A stretch of DNA of 64,000 nucleotides from Campylorhamphus procurvoides (taxonomy: Eukaryota; Chordata; Aves; Passeriformes; Dendrocolaptidae), in assembly GCA_013396655.1 (NCBI GenBank), contig WBMV01004888.1, forward strand, positions 62,001 to 126,000. The letters run 5' to 3'. The notes below the pieces were generated by a model that was not told the origin of the DNA, did not search any database, and was given only the letters and a program-made list of their open reading frames with translations. The translations under genes were made by a program, and so were the position numbers. How positions within the stretch are numbered: position 1 is the stretch's first letter; each line of letters starts with the position of its first letter. Below are positions 13,495 through 25,390 of this stretch, in pieces.

Positions 13495-13990
13495 CTGCCT
13501 GACCACTCTGTCAGTCACACTCGCACCACCCTGGGCTGCCAGTACTGGCACTGAAGCCACTTGAGAGTGGGTGGTTCCAGTGACCCGATGGGTGCTTCAC
13601 TTGACTCCCTACTCATGCAGTCAGACAGGTTTTCCTCGCTGGCTGGACCCCAGGTTTCCCACAGTATAGTCCTGGATGTCTGGATCCTTGAAACAATTTA
13701 ATCATTTTGTGGTAAAAGCTGAGCAGAAACAGCTCGAGTTGGTGCATCTGAGGTGGGACTCTGAAAAAAAGGAATTTCAGAGCTTTTCTACCCTTACAGT
13801 CTAAGAGTGTAGTAGCTGGGGTCTTCCTGCTGAGTCATCAGCCCCTGTTGTGACTGTCAAAGGGATGGGACCACCTCATGGCCTCTTGCCTTGGACTCCG
13901 GCCATTCCCCCACCCAGGGCACACACACCCTGCAACTGCACACAGAGCTACCAGCACTAAGTATATTCCTCCGCACTGAAGCCACTTGAG
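13495..13990 (+). repeat. LTR-like interspersed repeat, copy A
   Basis: This segment shares long colinear similarity with 39,335-39,785 in the same orientation. Shared landmarks include cagtcacactc, gactgaagcc/cactgaagcc, gactccctac, the 'gctggctgga' and 'caggtttccca' words, ctggatcctt, a 'ttacagtctaag' word (13,794-13,805), a 21-bp identical stretch at 13,811-13,831, and cccagggcac near the end. It is richer in GC than its surroundings. The size (about 480 bp) and lack of coding potential fit a solo LTR or another short non-autonomous repeat. No TG...CA ends or target-site duplication could be fixed, so the class is open. The word gcactgaagccacttgag occurs twice, at 13,548-13,565 and 13,973-13,990. 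Confidence 0.7.
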
Positions 13991-16900
13991 GTCCAGATCT
14001 ACATGCCTTTTGACAGCAGTTTAGACATCTACACTAATTTAAGGCAGCTGCAAAAGCATGGGTTTAAAGGGAAAGCACTGTTTTTTTACTTAAAACGGTG
14101 GTGTGGATGTAGGGACAAATTGTTCTGACCGTGTTCTCTTTGATATCCCACAAGCTGCAAACTGCCATTTACATATCCCTAGTGTCTGGCCAGCATCCTG
14201 GTACAGATGGCTGTTCTACACATCTCTGCCAGTACAGCCGAATTACAAAGGCTGTGTGGTGGTGACACCCCCCACTCAGCCAAAGAGAAACCTTTATTTA
14301 AACACAGTTACACTGGCAGATGATGAGTTTTAGCAGCACAGACTGCACTGGCAGAGGATGAAGTGAACAGAATTTGCTCAAAGCACAGATTTGCTTTCCT
14401 TGAATGTACCAGTCTTGTCAAAGCACTTTTGTTAAATTCCTGCTGTATGCAGGGCACATAATTCCAACAGGAGCAGGATTTTCCCCTCAAAACCATAAGC
14501 TGTGTCACAAGGAACTGCTAAGTATATTCCCACTGGGAGACAACTGTGATTTGAAAAGCCTTTCATATCACCAATTTATACTGAGGAAGTAATACACAGT
14601 CAAAAAGTCTCTACAGGGAACTTCACTGCATATGCTCTCCCAAGATTGAAGAGCTATAATTCTGGAGGATGCAGAGCTGTTATCAACAGGTTATATCAAT
14701 ACATTCTGCTTATTTGCACTCAGAGGAAATTTTCAGCTGTATGTATCACCCCAGAAATTTTTTTTGTTTGTTTGTTTGGGGTTTTTTTGGAAGTAGTACC
14801 TTAGCAGAGATATGCACCTAAAGGCAAATTTTGGTCTTAGGGGTTTGATGTGAAGTGAAAAGTAATGCGACTACTGCAAGCATCCCTGAATTAAAGGTAA
14901 TCAAGATCCTGAGTAGACCACTATAGGCAGGTCAGTCTCCTTAAACCCTTTGTCATCTTTAAGCAATTAATTTCAATTTCATTTGATTTCTCTCAAAAGA
15001 CAGCTTTCAGCTAAATGCATTTGTTCAATTCAGACATTTACACTGAGTATGTTAAAGTGCAGGCTAACAATATTTACTCACCCAGAAGGTCCTCCCTTGT
15101 TTTTATTCTCTATCCGGCACTCCTCTCTCCATTAGTTTATTTTTTTAAAAAAAGGAAAAGCAGAGAGCTCAAGCAGGGTGTACCAGCTCATAAAGGATCA
15201 GATGAGCCAAAGCAATGGAATTAGGCAGGGAAGGAACACAGAGCAGTTGAATGTTTAGATTGAGTCAACCTTTGTCACTACTCAGAGAGTAGGAATACTG
15301 TGTTCAACGCTTAAACTGCTCCCTCCCTGCTCAAGGATATTTTTAGCATTGAGCTGCAGCATTAATCATAAGGGCTTCTAAAAATTGCATTTAAAAGAAT
15401 CTTTATTCCATCCTGATTCAATTTGACTTGCAGTTGTCAGAGGTCTCTTGGGTATTTTGTGTATTCCTGGATTGTTTTGATGAATGGAGGCTGGAACATC
15501 AGCACCTACCAGCAATGATCCTGACCCAGCTGTTCCTGGGCAATGGCTCATTTTACCTGGTCAGATTCACCTAAGATCCTCAAGCTTCATGGTGAACTTC
15601 AGAAGAGCTGGTCTGTCTCATTTTTTTCAGTCTAGTGGTAGTCTCTAACAACAAATATTCAAAATATAAAACTAAAATGCATTTTAGGTTACAGAAACTT
15701 TCCCCTATAGAAAACAGCATAGCACCAGAGAACAAGGAAAGGAAAAAACTCTAGCTACTGTTTCATATTCTTGTGGAACAAGATTTTGGTTTCCCCTTTG
15801 CTTCTCTTTGCTCAAGTGGTGATAGGAGACGGTACCATAATGGTAATTCACTATTATTTCCAAGCAGAAAATTCTAGTTCAATGTCCAGAAAGTAGACTG
15901 GGAACTTGACCAAAAAACAGGTGTTTACCATGGTTCCGTTTTATCTTCAAAATTCAGTCCAGATTCAATGAAACCACCTCAAATTCAAGCCCAATTCCAC
16001 ATGAATTTTTACGGAGTTTCAGATGGACCTTAGATTAATTTTTTTTGGACTAGAAACCATGGGAAATATGTTAACTTCATAGGATCAAACCACAAAAATG
16101 ACGAAAATGAGCAGTTTAAGCTCAGCTTTGTTTTGAAAGGTTTTGCAAAATGCAGCCCAGTTACTGGGAATTCACATGTTGCAGAACCAGAAATAAAACC
16201 TTCACGAAGTCCCTGAGAAACAAAAGAGTAGTATTTTACATAATGCTCCTACTTCCCTTTAAATGTTCTTAAGTGGCAATTATTGTCTTGCTTACTGTCT
16301 TTTCTATGCTTCTTTTTCCAAGTTTATACATGAAAACTCATTTCTACTTTAAACATCTATCCCTCTGCTGAGAGGCTGTGGGGAATGGGTGTAGCTTTAG
16401 GTTTGTGTATTTTTTATCCATGTGTCTTGTCTGGGTTTTTTAATGTGAAGAGGAAAGCACTCCTGGTGTCTGTTTTGCAATTAAGTGCTTGGTTTTGGCA
16501 AATTTAAGCTGAAAATTGAAAACAGGGACTCACCCAACCAATCCTATCATAATCAGCATTCCTGATCACAAATAAAGACAGACAGTGACTACACCTGGTT
16601 TCCACCACTAGCACACAATCTGCAACACAAGCAAAACAATATGGATGCTAATGTTGTATAAAGAGCTGCATATCCTACACGTAAAGTGCTACATTAAGAG
16701 CAGACGGAGACCTCTGCATTTAAAAGTATAGCCCTTCAAGGCAGACTTTGTCAGAATCCCTTACCCAAACTATCAGTCAGATGGAAGTTTGATCACAATC
16801 ATTATGAGTACATCCAAGTCACAGAAATGAGCTGAATTAGTTCATTCTTGCTTTGATATTAGTCTTATAGGTGACATAAATACTGATGCAAACATGAGGG

Positions 16901-19900
16901 TCAGTTAAAGAGATATGATACACTGTTTGTATATTCGAGAGAGTGGGTTTATGGGGTAAAACAGTGGAGAGAAAGTTTAACCCTTTGTTGAGTCAGAAAG
17001 TTCTTTTTACATACAGAAAGTAATAGATGACATTCGAGTGAAATATCCAGATTTATGAGTTGTCACAGCCTTCAGCTCACAAAAGTGAACAAGGTCTGCA
17101 GAGAGGAGACTGAATGTGAATGAAACCTGTGGGAAAATTCTCAAAGTCAGAAGGACTACAAAGCAAATATACTTCATCAGGAAACAGTCTCCTCTGAGAA
17201 ATCTACAGCTAGGCCATCAGCTTCCAAGGATGTAGCACCAGAAGGCACCTGGGACACAGTAGCCAGGTACAGGAGGGACACCTTTTATGTGTTATCCTGG
17301 TCTAGAGAGATAAACCTTGCTTTTTATTTTCTTTTCCCAGGTGGATTTTTAACTTTTATTAGTTCCAGTTTGAACTAAGATCATTGCAAGGTTACTGTTA
17401 ACATAAAGACAGCACTCGAGGCTAAGGCCTCAAACTAAATCTGTGTGTTAGGCTGTCTGAAAACTCCTAAAATGCTGCGCTTCAGAACAGTTAAGAAATA
17501 ACTGGATATGGCAACACGTCAAATTCAGAGCCCTGGTGGGTAGCTGGTATTGCTTAGAAAAAGGCTTCCATAGAGGCCAGAGGTCTCTGGCATGTAACCA
17601 AATCTTCAGATATATGCTGAAATCCTGAGGCCCAAAGGAATTTTTGACAATATACAATCTGCTGTATGGAGAGTTCCTCAGGAGCTAAACATCCCTTTGG
17701 CTGCTCTTCCAGCACAAGTTGGGCTGTCCCTGCCTGTTTGCAGCATTTCACATTTCCTCAACATCATGTGATGTCCCTATCTATAGCAGAGATCATCTTA
17801 AAATTTAGAAGCCATGCACTCCTTGCAACACTTGCAAGACTTTAGAGAAAACCAGTTTGAGACACAGAGGTCCCCTGGGGGACCTATTTCTGTAACAGAA
17901 CAAATTTGCACTCAAATTCTCATCTCCTCCTAAAGCATGACCTCTCCACTTCATGCATCTTCTCATGTCAGGTCAATGTGCTGAGTGCAGGTCCTCTAAA
18001 ATCCTGTTTAGTGAAAAAGCCTATTTCAAATGCACTTTCATAAGTAGTGATGCCTCCTCTTGCAATGTATTTCCCTGGCTCTGTAAATATCAAATGGCCA
18101 AGAGTAACCCTTGGTTAATAATAAAACCAACTGCTACAGTCAGTACACTCAAAGTTACTGACAAGAGGCCGGAACAGCCTGATGCTGAAAAACAGAAACC
18201 AAGCACCAGCTATGCCAGTACTTCCCTTTTCAGAGCTGCTTGCTGCCACACAGTATCTTTCACTCAACAGTCACCACAGGATATGATAAAATAAATTTGA
18301 CAGAAAGAACCCATGCTCCTTTTATCCATGACGGAATACTTTAGAGGCTCATTGTTCTTTAGATCTTCAAGTCAAAATTTGCAGAGACCTTTCAGAGAGA
18401 ATGCCATGTCCTAGAGGTCAATTTAAATGGCATTGCCAAAATCTGAGAAATTGAAAGGACATCCTGACAATGAATAATTTTTTAAAGCACTCAAGAGACT
18501 TTACAGCTTCTTCTGTGTCATTAAATACCATAACTTCTGAACAAGCAAAGAATTCAGGAAGCTCCTTCAGACTTTTAGTTTTCATCAATTTGCTATTTGT
18601 TTACTGTAAATCAGCTCTCCTGATGAGGAAGTTCCCAGGCAGGTTAATAAACTCACAGTAACAACTGCAAGATTATAAAGTGCTAAATCATCCTCCTGCA
18701 GGATGTAGCCCCTAATTAGTGTGATAAAAGACTGCACAGTGCCATGGGAAGGCTAGAGACAAGCTAGGTTGCATAAGACACTTCCAGGGCTGGAAAGACC
18801 CTGCCAGGCCACCCAGGCACATCCCCCAGGGTGGGTCAGAAGGGAATACTCTGCAGGCAGCAAAACTCCTGAGGCCAGGGCCGCAGCCTACAGCAGAAAG
18901 GTTCATTAGTGCGAGGGGAGCACCCAGAGTTCTTTATGGCCCAGGTGCTTTGCACCTGCAAAACTGAAAACAAAAAACCAGTACAGGGATGAAAAAAACC
19001 CAGCAGCAGTGAGCGTTTGGCATCAAACCAGACAAGGCCTTGCTTAAGCTGCTCATGTACATGGCCTGCTGGTACATGGCAATGTTCACATAAAAAGTCT
19101 TAGCACCAAACTGAGGCTTTGGAGTTGTACCTTGGTACTCATGGTAAGAGGTACTGGTATCTATGAAAATAAGACTCACTCAGTTCTGGAGGGACTATGG
19201 TTATAGAACAGCTTGTTTTTTGCCAGTAAGTCTCCCACAGTGCTAAGGTCCCACATTGCACCATAGGTAACTAATTTTAAAATGCTAAGCAAGAAAGTAC
19301 ATGCAATAAAAAGAACGGTATTTTTGAATAGGAATTCCTAAAGAAGGTAGAGACACTGTCTCACCTCTCTTGTAGGACAGGCTGGAGCTTTGCCACTCAC
19401 TTCAATAAGCCAAACTGTGTTCTTTGGAAATTCCCTGAAAACCACAGTAACAAGCTTGTAAAAATTATGGGAGGGGGTTTTCTCAGAAGAAATGAGACTA
19501 TTATCCTTTTTCCATAAAGGTCTACAAGTGGGGAACAAAAGAGAAGAAAATCCAGTAATTTCATTCTCTTACAATAAACAGACTGTAAATACAGTGTATA
19601 CCCCACCAGCTCAGTCAGATGAGTAGTTGTGCCACCCCTAACCCAGAAAACAAAGCCACTTTACCAAACCTAACCCTTCTGGGCTGGAGGGATTCACATT
19701 TCTGGTGTTGGGAATTTTGGCACAGTCCTAACTTTACCTAAAGGGACACATATAGACACTAAGAACCTATATAAGCAATGCCAAAGCTTGCCTGAACAGC
19801 TGAAAATTATTTTTTCTCTTGTTTTATTCCTACATTATGGCTGTGTTTTGATATTTGCCAGTGTTCAAAAGGACAAGGTTTGGCCCTTATCAGTGATCAG

Positions 19901-22900
19901 TAACACTAAAGACACTTTTCCCAGTTGCACAATCAGAATGCAAGATTTGCCAGCTGTAGCAGTTCCTCATATAACTGCCAAATCCAGTCTACGGACAGTA
20001 ACAGTGCAAGGAAGACCAGCCATTTATGCCAAAAGGACTGCTGTGCAGGAGCTCTTATGTCTATTACAGAAGCACCTCCATTTCTGCTGGGTTCCACCCT
20101 CTTTGTGATATGTATAATGAAGGCATTGGGGATATGCCTTGAGATTTTATTCTTCTTAGCATGAAACAAGAAGATGATAAATAAGACAGTGATGTTAATT
20201 CTCAAAGGCAGCACCACCAACAGATACTTTTGCTCTCAGGAAACCTGAAGTTTTTCTATTCTTTCTTACTGAAAGTTTAAAGCAAGTTCATCTTAAATGG
20301 TGCCAAATGGGATCTATGTGCAAACCGTGCAGTAACTGCACCTCAGCTGTTAGCTTTCATGCAATAAATTCAAAATAAAGAAACTGGAGCTCAAAATAAT
20401 ACTAGGGCTACCAGCCCCATTTGGGATGCATCCTCAGAACTTTGTAGGATATTTTTCACATTGTTTTTCAGGTTTTTTTTCTTTTGAGGCTAGTAAGGCT
20501 CTGCAGTCACCAACCTGCAAGTGAAATGAGAGCAGTTAATTCTCAGCAAATTTAACCTAGCTAAGAGAGGTCCTGATCAAAAAAGAGGAAGAGTAACACA
20601 CAGACTTCCCATCCCTTGATTCATCTTGTCTACCAAAAATACTGTTTTGTGGAAGCATGCCATCCTCTCCTCTGTCTTTGAAGAGCATGGAGGGGCTGCC
20701 TGAATCCAGACACTTCACAACAGAAATTCTGAACAATGCAACCTCCTCTACAATGTCTGAAGGACACAGAAGTGAAGAAAGAGAAAAATCTCTAGAGAAG
20801 TCTAAGGCTACTATTGAAGATAATGACAGAAAAGAACCACAAAAAACTGAGAAAAAGAAATTAAATCTCTGAAAATTACTTATAACTATGGGTGGTTTTT
20901 TTTGAGATGAATAAGACATATTAATGAGCCAATGAGAAGAAATGGATATCACAGAAAAATAGGGATGGGCAATCTCCTGGTAAGAAGAGTCACCCTGTTT
21001 CTGTGTAAACGGGCAGACAGCATTCTTCTGTTTCAGTCCCTAGTATGACATAGTTCTTCTCCACAATTTCCCTCTATTATTCTCCATTTTCCAGTGGATG
21101 GAGGCAAATTTATTCTCACTCTGTTTAGGTGTCTGAGTGACTGCCCACTGCACTCAGATGGCCTTCTTATGGAAAAACAATGGATAAATAAGTCTCCATG
21201 TGATTTTTTTTTTCTGTTGACTGACCTTTCTATTCACCATTTCATCTCAGCAATCATATGAGGAACACGGGAGTATTTCTGATCATCTGCTTTTTTAAAG
21301 TACACTTGGGCAAAGCTGCAGTTCTAGCCTGTGAGAACTTCCCATGATACTCTTTAAATTAGCAGATTTTCAGGCTGCACCTCTTGAGAGGACAAGTACA
21401 TTTGCATCAGTGACAGCCAACAACTGCTCCCGGGTCATTCCAGTCACATTTATTTTGCATTGCAGTTGACACTCAAGGTCAGATGATATGTCAGCTTTGA
21501 CACTGCAGTGATATTTGACTTCATCAGTCTCTCAAGGTTAGGCTGTTCTTGGCTGAGCAGCACGGACAGAGGAGCCTGCTTGCTTCCCTCTGCTTGGTCC
21601 TGCTGTGAGTATCCACAGCAGGGAGCAGTACCCTCTGTCTTACTGTAAGGAGTGAGCTCAAGTGCCCCTCTAACTCCTTGTTGCCTGGTGTATTCACATG
21701 ACAGATACTCACTGTCTGCTGTCAGACTCAAGTCATGAAGAGCTACACCAGACACAACAGACAAAGAGAAAGTGAAGGAGGGCTTGACAACTGAGAATGT
21801 CATTTTGATCCTTGACATGCAACAGAGAGCCGCACACTGAAATATCATGAACAATATATGCACTCCATTCAGAAGCCAATGCTCTGGGAACAGCAGAACA
21901 CCATGGAAAGAGAAGGTGAGATGCTTTACACAAAACTCTGCCAGTGCCTCTCAAGCGTGACAGATGCTACTTTGGTGATTGGCTTTAAAAAGCACACAAA
22001 CACACATGTCATTTCTGTGCTGAGCCCCACCTTGTTTTTAATTTCTTAGAAGATATGAAACAGCCTTAGAGGTCCAGGCAAGACAAGTTAAAGACAAAAT
22101 GTGTTTGATCACTAACTTTATTATGACCACTGTTTCCACAGTAGCCTCATTTTTCACACCAATCTGCACAGCTTAAATCTTTTCATGTCCCTTCCACTTT
22201 TCTTTGATCACAATACTGTGAAACAGTTTAGTGGCAGACAAGGGGAGGGGGGTGCTGAGAGTAACCTGTGCCCTTGCACAGCATTACACACACATGATGG
22301 AGAACCTCTGTTTACTTTTGCAACTTGAAATATCTGAGAAAGCATCCTGGAGGCAGACATGTAATTTAAAGCTCAGAACAAAAACTAACAAAAGAAGAAT
22401 ATTGACATTGAGGACACTGTAATTTGGACAAATGACATCCTTCCTACTCTGTAGAATTACTGTAAGGATTACCCAGCACGTGGATAATTATGTTTAAGAG
22501 AAGTCCTAAAAATAAGTTGCACTGCGTACAGATTGAAAAACAGACAAAGTGACACACTCAGTTTACATAATACTAAAAAGTAAAACCAATTTTCTACAAT
22601 TAAAAACAAATGTGAAAATATTGATAATGACATAAATGGATTCTGGCTACCACACAACAACCATCTCAGCATGTTCTGCAGCAGTAATTGTCTTTTGGTT
22701 CAAAACTTTCAGAACAACTCAGGAATATACGAATAAATAAAAACAGATGAGCATATCTGTCCCTTCATAAACACAAGAAAAAGCCATCTATACAACACTT
22801 TACCTTTTACTTCAATGAAATGTAAATGTTTTGAAGCACAATATGTGAAGAAAGGTCACATAAAAACCCAAAGTCGAACCATGGCATCTGAAAACAATAC

Positions 22901-25180
22901 ACTTCTGTTTGGCGGAATTATTTCTTTTTTTCCCATGCCTGAAACATTTGTTCTGCAGTTTGAAAAAGGCTCCATTAAAATCTGCTCTAAAATTTCACAT
23001 ACACTCACCCATTTGCTAGAACATGGCAGTGTGCTGTCATCAGCACGTGTGCACACACAGTCACACAGTAAGTACCAGCTGTGCTCTCAGCCTCTGTTGC
23101 AGGCAAATAAAGCCAAGGGCAATTGTTTTCTTTATTAGCAGTCCATTTCATCAGTTTGCACAGAATCTTCCTTTACAGAGACTTCTCTTTTAAAAGCTGG
23201 CAAAAAAAGCAAATTTTCTAGTTGCTGCTTCATTTTCTTCTGAGACTCTTTTTATTTGATCTCTCATACCAAAATAAATTTATGTAAGTCCAAAATGCTC
23301 TGTTCCAGTGTCACTACTTTGCTTCTCTTTCCCTCACTAAAGGATCTACAGCTTATTCCTTTTCATCTGGTATTTTTAAAGTCTTTTCTCTTTCAGTACT
23401 CTAACCCAACATAGTGTTTTTCCTAGGATTTGCCAGTGACTCATCTTGTACAAAGATAGCAGAATATTTCTTTTTTTTCACCCCAAATGGCAGAACAGAA
23501 TAGTATTAAGTGACAAAACCCCCCAGCAAACAAAACTAAAAACCAAACCAGAATAAAATAACTTGAAAGTAGTAAAAATAACTTCTCAAATTCTACTACC
23601 ACGTGCAATATTCCTCCTAATATCTTTTTTACTCAGAATGATCTGGTTCATGAAAGGTACCCAGATTATGGAATTCTATCTGTTCCATCTGTCCTGCCTA
23701 TTTACAGCAATGCTGGCAAAGGTTTGCTTGAGCTGACCAGTATTCATGTGCTCTTTATCTTCTGATAGTCATTACGTGATACCTTCCAGGAGATGGCCAG
23801 AAAGCACTCTGAAAAACTAGTGCCTTGCATCACATCTATTCAACTTCAGCTCCTTGATAACTGATCTGCACACAAATATTTTTGTGTTCATTTTTGGCAG
23901 CACACACTATTGTCTGAAGCCTTAGAATAGCCACACTTTAAGCTTACATTTGGCCTCCAAATGGCAGGTTGAGTTATCTAAAAAGGCTTTCTCCATACAA
24001 ACACTATATAGTGTGACTGATCTTTATGAATATCCTAAATTAATAACTCTTTGAGAAAACTGCTCCTTAACTAGTCACTACAAATCTTTATTTCCCATGG
24101 GGTTTCCAAGCTGCATGCCCTGTATATGTCATAACTTTAGACAAATTTGGATGCCAAGAGCATAAAATAGGCTTTTAAAAGGGCTTTGTTCAAAAATATA
24201 TGGTTCATATAAACTTCCATTCTCAGCTGTTGGGTTGAAGGTCTACAAAGCAATCTTGGAGGACTGAGTCACAAGTAAAGTAGAAAGGCTTTTAGTTACA
24301 CAACTTCCTCACTGACTGTCATGCTTTTGTGACTTGCTGAGCATCATACCATGGAAAGCAGGATTTCTAAACAAAAAATACCATCAAAAAGTAAGAGTTT
24401 CTGAAATTAAATTAGAACAACTCTGTTCAAGAAACAGGACTGGAGATTCCTAAGACAACATCTCACTGCTGAAATGGAGTAGGATTACTCTCACCTAAAT
24501 ATAAACATGCTCTATATGAAAGCTGGAGCTCATCTTTGAGATTCCCCCTGGAGGGCCATGGAGAGACATGCTCTTCTCAGGAGTGAGTCACTACCTCTGA
24601 GGGCAGACTTCTAAAACAGGTTAGACAAATGTGACCTTTCTGCCTCTTCACCAAACACGGGTGGCCTTGACACTAGCTAAGGAATAGCTTGCTGCATTAT
24701 ATGTACAGAATACAGATAAACGAAATGAAATCTGATTTCCTGTCAAGTTGCACCAGTATACACTGAGAGTAATTGCTGGTAAGTGGCTCATCGAAATCCC
24801 TGACACTGCTATGAGAAGTTCATCTTTGATAGTCAAGCAGTTTAGATCAAGAACGGGAAACGTGCTTCCTATCCATTTCCACTAAGCTTTATTTCAGAGA
24901 CCAATTGCTTTTATTAATGAAAATTTTGATCACTTTAAAGTTAAAATGAACTGGAGTTTTTCAAATATGGTTGCCTTTTCTCACCAAAATTCTGTTTTTA
25001 ATTTATTCCATGACAGGCTTGCATTCTCTTTCTTCCCCCTTGCTTTTTCAGCAGTTTCTTCTCAAATACTTGAGCCTTTCTCTGCATGAGTTGCAGCACG
25101 GGAATGATAGTTTCCAAAGACTTATCCTAGACTCTGTCACATTCCTTTTCTTCATATTATGCTTCAGAGAGTAGACCTGT
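13991..25180. other. Non-coding, unique-looking DNA without a recognisable gene
   Basis: About 11 kb. Noted inside: a 16-bp near-exact direct repeat (14,311-14,326 and 14,346-14,361, one mismatch), a (GTTT)n/T-G run near 14,758-14,790, a GC-richer patch at about 18,780-18,960 that ends in the palindrome caggtgc-ttt-gcacctg (18,942-18,958), and a highly charged 91-codon open stretch at 20,597-20,869. The 113-codon ORF at 17,953-18,294 and the 137-codon minus-strand ORF at 21,450-21,863 match no family I know and show no clear splice context. No RNA gene was seen. Confidence 0.55.
14756..14791 (+). repeat. (GTTT)n / T-G low-complexity run
   Basis: A T run leads into three GTTT units, then a GGGG and further T runs. 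It resembles the T/G string at 6,262-6,330 and is probably a simple repeat that arose by slippage. Confidence 0.75.
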
Positions 25181-25390
25181 ACACGAGGAAGAATTTCTTT
25201 ATTGTGAGGGTGACAAAGCACTGGAACAGGCTAAGCAGAGAGGCGTAGTCTTCTTCCCTGGAAATATTCAACCCCCATCTGGACACAATTCTGAGTAATA
25301 TGTTCTAGGAGACCCTGCTTGAGAAGGGATGTTGGACTAGATGACCTCCAACAGTTCTTTGTGACTTTACTCAATCTGTCATTCTGTGAC
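25181..25390 (+). mobile_element. CR1 LINE, 3'-end fragment
   Basis: The order of words is that of an avian CR1 3' end on the plus strand: a 'tgtgagggtga...agcactggaacaggct' block, then 'ccctggaaatattcaa', then 'gttggactagatgacctccaacag', then a degenerate 'attctgtgac' tail. Only about 210 bp remain, so the copy is strongly 5'-truncated, as is usual for this family. It includes the last ORF2 codons and the 3' UTR but no open frame. The 3' tail is decayed, which points to an old insertion. CR1 copies generally lack target-site duplications, so none was expected. Confidence 0.9.

Noticed and set aside
20557..20952. 131-codon minus-strand ORF
   Set aside because: It is Ser/Phe-rich because it is the complement of the charged plus-strand stretch at 20,597-20,869. 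No family was recognised.
21450..21863. Longest Met-initiated ORF (137 codons, minus strand)
   Set aside because: It shows no domain, signal peptide or repeat and overlaps other open frames on the same strand. This length is expected by chance in 64 kb.
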